Shown here one piece after another: positions 60,549-64,000 of a stretch of DNA of 64,000 nt. Source of the stretch: Nitratireductor sp. (GTDB taxonomy: Bacteria > Pseudomonadota > Alphaproteobacteria > Rhizobiales > Rhizobiaceae); the NCBI GenBank assembly GCA_020637805.1, contig JACKJU010000002.1:62001-126000 (forward strand). The letters are read 5' to 3'. Under the pieces are notes generated by a model. The model was not told the origin of the DNA. It made no database searches and worked only from the letters and a program-made list of their open reading frames with translations. Each line of letters opens with the position of its first letter. Position 1 is the stretch's first letter. The translations under genes and the position numbers were made by a program.

Positions 60549-62432
60549 TTATTTCGCGACGTAGAGAATATCCTTCATCCGATCCTTGATCTTCTCGGCG
60601 ATCTTCTCTGCAGCAGAGTCGTTGCCGGTCTGCAGGCTGCCGCCGTAGTAGTAGTTGGACCAATCCTTGATAGTGTTCCATCCACTGGAATATTCCGGGC
60701 CGAAACGGATCATCAGCTTGGTGTCCTGATCGATCTTGGTCTTGTTGTCCCACAAGTTTTCGAATGCTTCGTAGGTGGGCGGCGTCGAGGCCGAAAGGTA
60801 GTCCCGGCTCAGCTGGAGGCTGTTGACCGCAGCATCCGACCAGAAAACGATGACCGGTACCTGTGTGACCTTGGTATAGGCCTGAGCCGGGATCTTGTCA
60901 TAGGCCGAAATCACCTTGTGGCTTTCCGGTACCTTGAAGAACTCGCGGGATTCGTCCGACTGGGTGTCATACCAGTCCGAGCGGATCGCCTCGTTGAGGC
61001 AGGCTCCGGCGCCTTCGGGCAAATCGTGACCACCCGTAGCATATTCGCTTCCGAGGAAGGATTTCAACTTCGTCGAGTTTGCGTCTGCCGTTGCTCCAGT
61101 GCCCTGGTTCGGGTCCAGGTCGATGAAGCTGCCATAGTCGTTGATACCCAGTATGCCGGCCGGTTTGGAAGGTGGTGTGGGGGCCGGTGTTGCGCCGGTG
61201 GTGCTGAGCGTATCCATCCAGCTTTCCAGCTGGTTATTGTTCTCGAAGTAGAAGTTTTCACCGTTGTAGGTGACGCGCTTGTGGGTTCCGTTGGTGCCGG
61301 AAGCAGCTTCGCAGTCTCCAACCCAGGTTTTGAACTGACCAAAGTTCCAAAAGTAGTTGTAGTTGATCAGGTTCCTGAGGTTTCCCCATGAAATTCCATC
61401 GCGGGCTCTCTTCAGATCGTTCCAGGAATTCATTCCGGAAACATCGCCATCGACGTATCCGTCGGCGTAATCCCAAATATCGCAGCTCTGGCCTGGTCCC
61501 TTCTTCCACCAGTAGCTCGATCCACCGGAAGAGGAGCCGGGTGTGGTTCCTTCGACCCAGCTATCGCTGGAATCAACGTGGTAGTACCACTTGCTGTTGT
61601 TGAATTCGTAGCGCAGATCGTTGCGCTCCGCGTTCGAAATCGGTGTCGTCATGATGCCGTTGTTGGCTTCCCAAGCGGCATAGGATTCCAGATAGGCGGC
61701 GTAGGCGGTGTTATAGGCGGACAGAGCGGTCGCCGAATCCCTGCCTTCTTCCCAGTCGCGGTAGAAAATTGGCCTGGTGCGAATCTTGATGGAACTGTTC
61801 GATGAACTGATGCCCAAGTGTGTGCGCAGATCCTTGTTGAAGGATTTGGCATTGGCAGTAACGGAGTTGAGCGTGTTCTGCATCGAGCCGGTGGCGTCGA
61901 TGCACATCACGATATCGATTGCGTAATTTTCGGGTTCGGACTTGAGATTGACCGAAAGTTCAGTGGTGATCGGGAACGAGTCACGGCCTCCAAACGCCAC
62001 CAGCTGGAGGAGGCTGTTCTTGTATTCCATGTTCAGCTTCGCGGTGGATTTGTCCGCGTTGCCGCCGGTATCTTCCTTGCTCTCGAAAGTAAGGGTGTAG
62101 TCATCCGGCGAAGTTTCGTAGCCAGCCAGTTCGAGGTTGGTCTCGAAATAGGGCCGGAATTTCGCCGCAAGCTTTGCTTCGACCTGTTCTTTTGTCAGAT
62201 CGTAGTCCTGGTCGTCGGCAAAATCCTGCTCGCGCTCCCGGGTTACATCCTTGGCGGCGGCGAGAATTGCAGCCTCGGCAGCGTTGATCGCAACGCCTTC
62301 CATGCGTTTGTAGTTTGAATAGTCGACCGTGATGGCGCTCAGCATGGCAAGTGGCACGAGCGAGAGGCCGAAGATCACGGCGAAGTTGCCGGACTCGTTC
62401 CGCAGAAAATTTTTCATGCGACGCATTATCAT
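60549..62432 (-). CDS. TadG-like protein with von Willebrand A domain
   Basis: The 627 aa protein has an N-terminal TadE/TadG-type region with one TM helix (about 16-38, GNFAVIFGLSLVPLAMLS), a periplasmic body and a von Willebrand A fold with a MIDAS motif (DIVMCIDATGSM near residue 175). TadG proteins are minor pseudopilin-like components of Flp pili, but no other tad gene lies in the window. The ATG at 62432 is a choice between two near starts (62432, 62426). Confidence 0.82.
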   Translation of the reverse strand: MIMRRMKNFLRNESGNFAVIFGLSLVPLAMLSAITVDYSNYKRMEGVAINAAEAAILAAAKDVTREREQDFADDQDYDLTKEQVEAKLAAKFRPYFETNLELAGYETSPDDYTLTFESKEDTGGNADKSTAKLNMEYKNSLLQLVAFGGRDSFPITTELSVNLKSEPENYAIDIVMCIDATGSMQNTLNSVTANAKSFNKDLRTHLGISSSNSSIKIRTRPIFYRDWEEGRDSATALSAYNTAYAAYLESYAAWEANNGIMTTPISNAERNDLRYEFNNSKWYYHVDSSDSWVEGTTPGSSSGGSSYWWKKGPGQSCDIWDYADGYVDGDVSGMNSWNDLKRARDGISWGNLRNLINYNYFWNFGQFKTWVGDCEAASGTNGTHKRVTYNGENFYFENNNQLESWMDTLSTTGATPAPTPPSKPAGILGINDYGSFIDLDPNQGTGATADANSTKLKSFLGSEYATGGHDLPEGAGACLNEAIRSDWYDTQSDESREFFKVPESHKVISAYDKIPAQAYTKVTQVPVIVFWSDAAVNSLQLSRDYLSASTPPTYEAFENLWDNKTKIDQDTKLMIRFGPEYSSGWNTIKDWSNYYYGGSLQTGNDSAAEKIAEKIKDRMKDILYVAK

Positions 62433-62739
62433 TCGCCTTACCCCCCGGTATGACGGTTTCCGTTTGTATTTAACGTTCAAATATAGAGAGGCTTTGTTCG
62501 GGAAAGGTAAAATCGGTGGGTTGCAAGTTTATGAAAATATTGACGTTTTGTTAGGGGTTGCTGCGCGCTTGTCTCCCGTTTGCTTTTGGTTTTTCCAAAA
62601 AAATATATATAAATCATATACTTAATAAGGAAATTGGCTATTTGTGCAGGGTTGCCGAAAATTGCGGCACTAAATGAATTCTTAACGATGAAATCCGATT
62701 ATCAATTCTGAGGGCATGCGGCCCGGTGAGTGAATACCC
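62433..62739. other. Intergenic region between divergent genes
   Basis: 307 bases, AT-rich around 62590-62640, with no supported gene. Promoters for the vWA gene (-) and the lipoprotein gene (+) should lie here; no operator was recognised. Confidence 0.55.
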
Positions 62740-63540
62740 ATGCGTGAATTTGACTTCAGGATATTGCCGGTGATTGTGCTGTCGCTAACGCTCGGCGCTT
62801 GCCAGACGAAATCCGACACTGCCTTGAATGCTGTTTCAGACAATGGAACCGAAACGGCTGATGTGGTTGCAGCTTCCGAAACCGGGGCAGAACCTGGTGT
62901 ACAGGCAGAAGGACCGGTAGATAGCGAGAAGGATCCGGGCGCCGAAGCGTCTTCCATTCAAGATTCCAACATCGTCGCTGCCTATCGTGCACCCGAAAAG
63001 GGAACGCTGTTCACCTTCCGCAATAACTGGGCCTCCCTGCCGCCGGTCATAACCTACAGGGTTGATGGTACGGTAACTCTCGGCAAGGCTAAATATCTGA
63101 AGATGACTGCAGTACGCGGAATGGGCGAGAAGATATCAGCCTACTACGATGCAAGGAATTTCGCTCTCAAGGGTTATCGCGACGAAAAGGACAAGGCCGT
63201 CGTGACCTACAATCCGGTGGAAGAGCGCTACAGGTTTCCCATGCAGCCGGGTGACCGGTGGGTATCTGCATGGCGGTCACGCGACCACCGCCAGGAAAAG
63301 GATTTCAAGGGTGGCGGGGTCGTAACAGCCGTCGGTTTCGAAGACCTGGAACTTCCCTCCGGCAAGTTCAGAACCCTCAAGATCAAGCTTCCTTCGCCAC
63401 CCGATATGCCCAGAGGAATGACGCACTATGTCTGGTTTGCTCCAGATCTGGGCGTGACGGTGAAGGAGCAGATCGGGAACGGAGCGATGAACTGGACGCA
63501 AATACTTGAGAAAGTTCAAACTTCTGAGGATGGATCCTGA
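62740..63540 (+). CDS. Putative lipoprotein of unknown function (266 aa)
   Basis: A lipoprotein signal with lipobox LGAC and Cys21. After a low-complexity acidic stretch (22-75) comes one domain (about 85-265) with a beta-rich pattern: GTLFTFRNNWASLPPVITY, YRFPMQPGDRW and VWFAPDLGVTVKEQIG. The domain looks like a secreted beta-sandwich found in other alphaproteobacterial lipoproteins, but no family name can be given with confidence. Confidence 0.72.
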   Translation: MREFDFRILPVIVLSLTLGACQTKSDTALNAVSDNGTETADVVAASETGAEPGVQAEGPVDSEKDPGAEASSIQDSNIVAAYRAPEKGTLFTFRNNWASLPPVITYRVDGTVTLGKAKYLKMTAVRGMGEKISAYYDARNFALKGYRDEKDKAVVTYNPVEERYRFPMQPGDRWVSAWRSRDHRQEKDFKGGGVVTAVGFEDLELPSGKFRTLKIKLPSPPDMPRGMTHYVWFAPDLGVTVKEQIGNGAMNWTQILEKVQTSEDGS

Positions 63541-63584
63541 TCGGCTAGGTCGATGACTGTTGGGGGCGAGAACTTGATCAGGTC

Positions 63585-64000
63585 CTATTCGCAGCGGATC
63601 ACAGCCTGTGCGGAGTAGTCACCTTCCTCGAACCCGCTGGCGTTGGCAGCTTCGAGATCCACACTGATCTGGGTGATCGATATTCCCCTGCGCAGGCGTA
63701 TCGAATTCGATCCTGGCCTTTCGCCGAATGTCCTTCCAAGCAGAATGCTCCTGCCGGAGAAGTAGGCGGAGAAGGAAGTTCCGGTTCCGGCGTTTGTGGG
63801 ATTGGCGAAGTTTCCTGGCGTGTCGACAGAAAGTTCATGATTGAGTAGCGAGTAAACGGTTGCCGTCCCCGACCTTCCGCCGGGCAGGCGTGAACTGAGA
63901 AGCGTTGCTCCTGCGTTGGGCACGAATTCGCCATCGCTGTCGACGACGATCACGCAAGTATTGCCCATTGCGACATTTCCGGAAAAGCCGACACCTGCAC
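63585..64000 (-). CDS. Exported protein of unknown function, C-terminal part
   Basis: The frame is open from the window's right edge, so the N terminus is missing; at least 138 residues are visible. The visible part is rich in Gly, Ser, Thr and Asn, with a beta-strand pattern and one Cys near each end (GNTCVIVV; AVIRCE), as in secreted or fimbrial-type domains. It could be a surface protein; no family was recognised. Confidence 0.55.
   Translation of the reverse strand, partial: AGVGFSGNVAMGNTCVIVVDSDGEFVPNAGATLLSSRLPGGRSGTATVYSLLNHELSVDTPGNFANPTNAGTGTSFSAYFSGRSILLGRTFGERPGSNSIRLRRGISITQISVDLEAANASGFEEGDYSAQAVIRCE

Noticed and set aside
1..64000. CRISPR arrays, prophage genes, tRNA and rRNA genes.
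   Set aside because: No regularly spaced repeats, phage structural genes or RNA gene signatures were seen.

Overview
The window comes from an alphaproteobacterium of the order Hyphomicrobiales (Rhizobiales). The evidence is gene content and order. Rhizobial-only flagellar genes (motC, motE, ftcR/rem, flaF, flbT) sit beside a che operon carrying cheS and cheT. The order flagellin - fliF - motB - motC - fliK - ftcR - flgE - flgK - flgL - flaF - flbT - flgD - fliQ - flhA - fliR resembles the arrangement I recall from Brucella and the Phyllobacteriaceae. No rRNA or tRNA was seen, so the genus cannot be named.

Layout. (1) 1-28729, + strand: flagellar genes. They run from the 3' end of flhB through rod, ring and export genes, four tandem flagellin genes, the MS ring, stator and motility genes, the regulator ftcR, hook and filament-junction genes, the flagellin regulators flaF/flbT and the export gate. 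fliG, fliM, fliN, fliI, flgF and motA are not present and are presumably outside the window. (2) 28935-32048: a gene for a small, apparently exported protein of unknown function, split by a complete IS66-family element (29191-31801) with an 8-bp target duplication. (3) 32236-39788: an orphan LuxR-type regulator and the che operon cheS-cheY1-cheA-cheW-cheR-cheB-cheY2-cheD-cheT. (4) 39941-44468: accessory sensory genes, namely a diguanylate cyclase, a soluble globin-type chemoreceptor, a stand-alone CZB zinc-binding protein and a TerB-like protein. (5) 44600-59293: a corrinoid biosynthesis cluster. Its composition (CbiX, CbiG, CbiD, CbiJ/CobK, with no CobG, CobF or CobNST seen) is that of the early-cobalt, oxygen-independent route. 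(6) 59556-64000: an EamA permease, a TadG-like vWA protein, a lipoprotein and a cut-off exported protein.

How the genes work together. Most flagellar genes overlap or are separated by a few bases, which suggests long operons. FtcR is the probable transcriptional activator. FlaF and FlbT probably control flagellin mRNA use. The three most similar flagellin genes share a structured 5' leader: a small GC hairpin followed by a hairpin that pairs the Shine-Dalgarno sequence with an upstream CCC block, with compensating base changes between copies. This is the most interesting signal I found and a natural candidate for the target of FlbT. The che operon feeds the motor through CheY2, with CheY1/CheS as a likely phosphate sink. 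The corrinoid genes form one + strand run from the chelatase to CobM, a convergent pair cobK/cbiD, and then the late steps.

Other notable signals are a 73-bp sequence present once after a flagellin gene and once after cobM, a regulatory region before ftcR with a CtrA-like box and four GANTC sites, a possible attenuator leader before the corrinoid cluster, and a CbiG-CobJ fusion with a possible internal start. All calls were made by reading the sequence; no database search was run.
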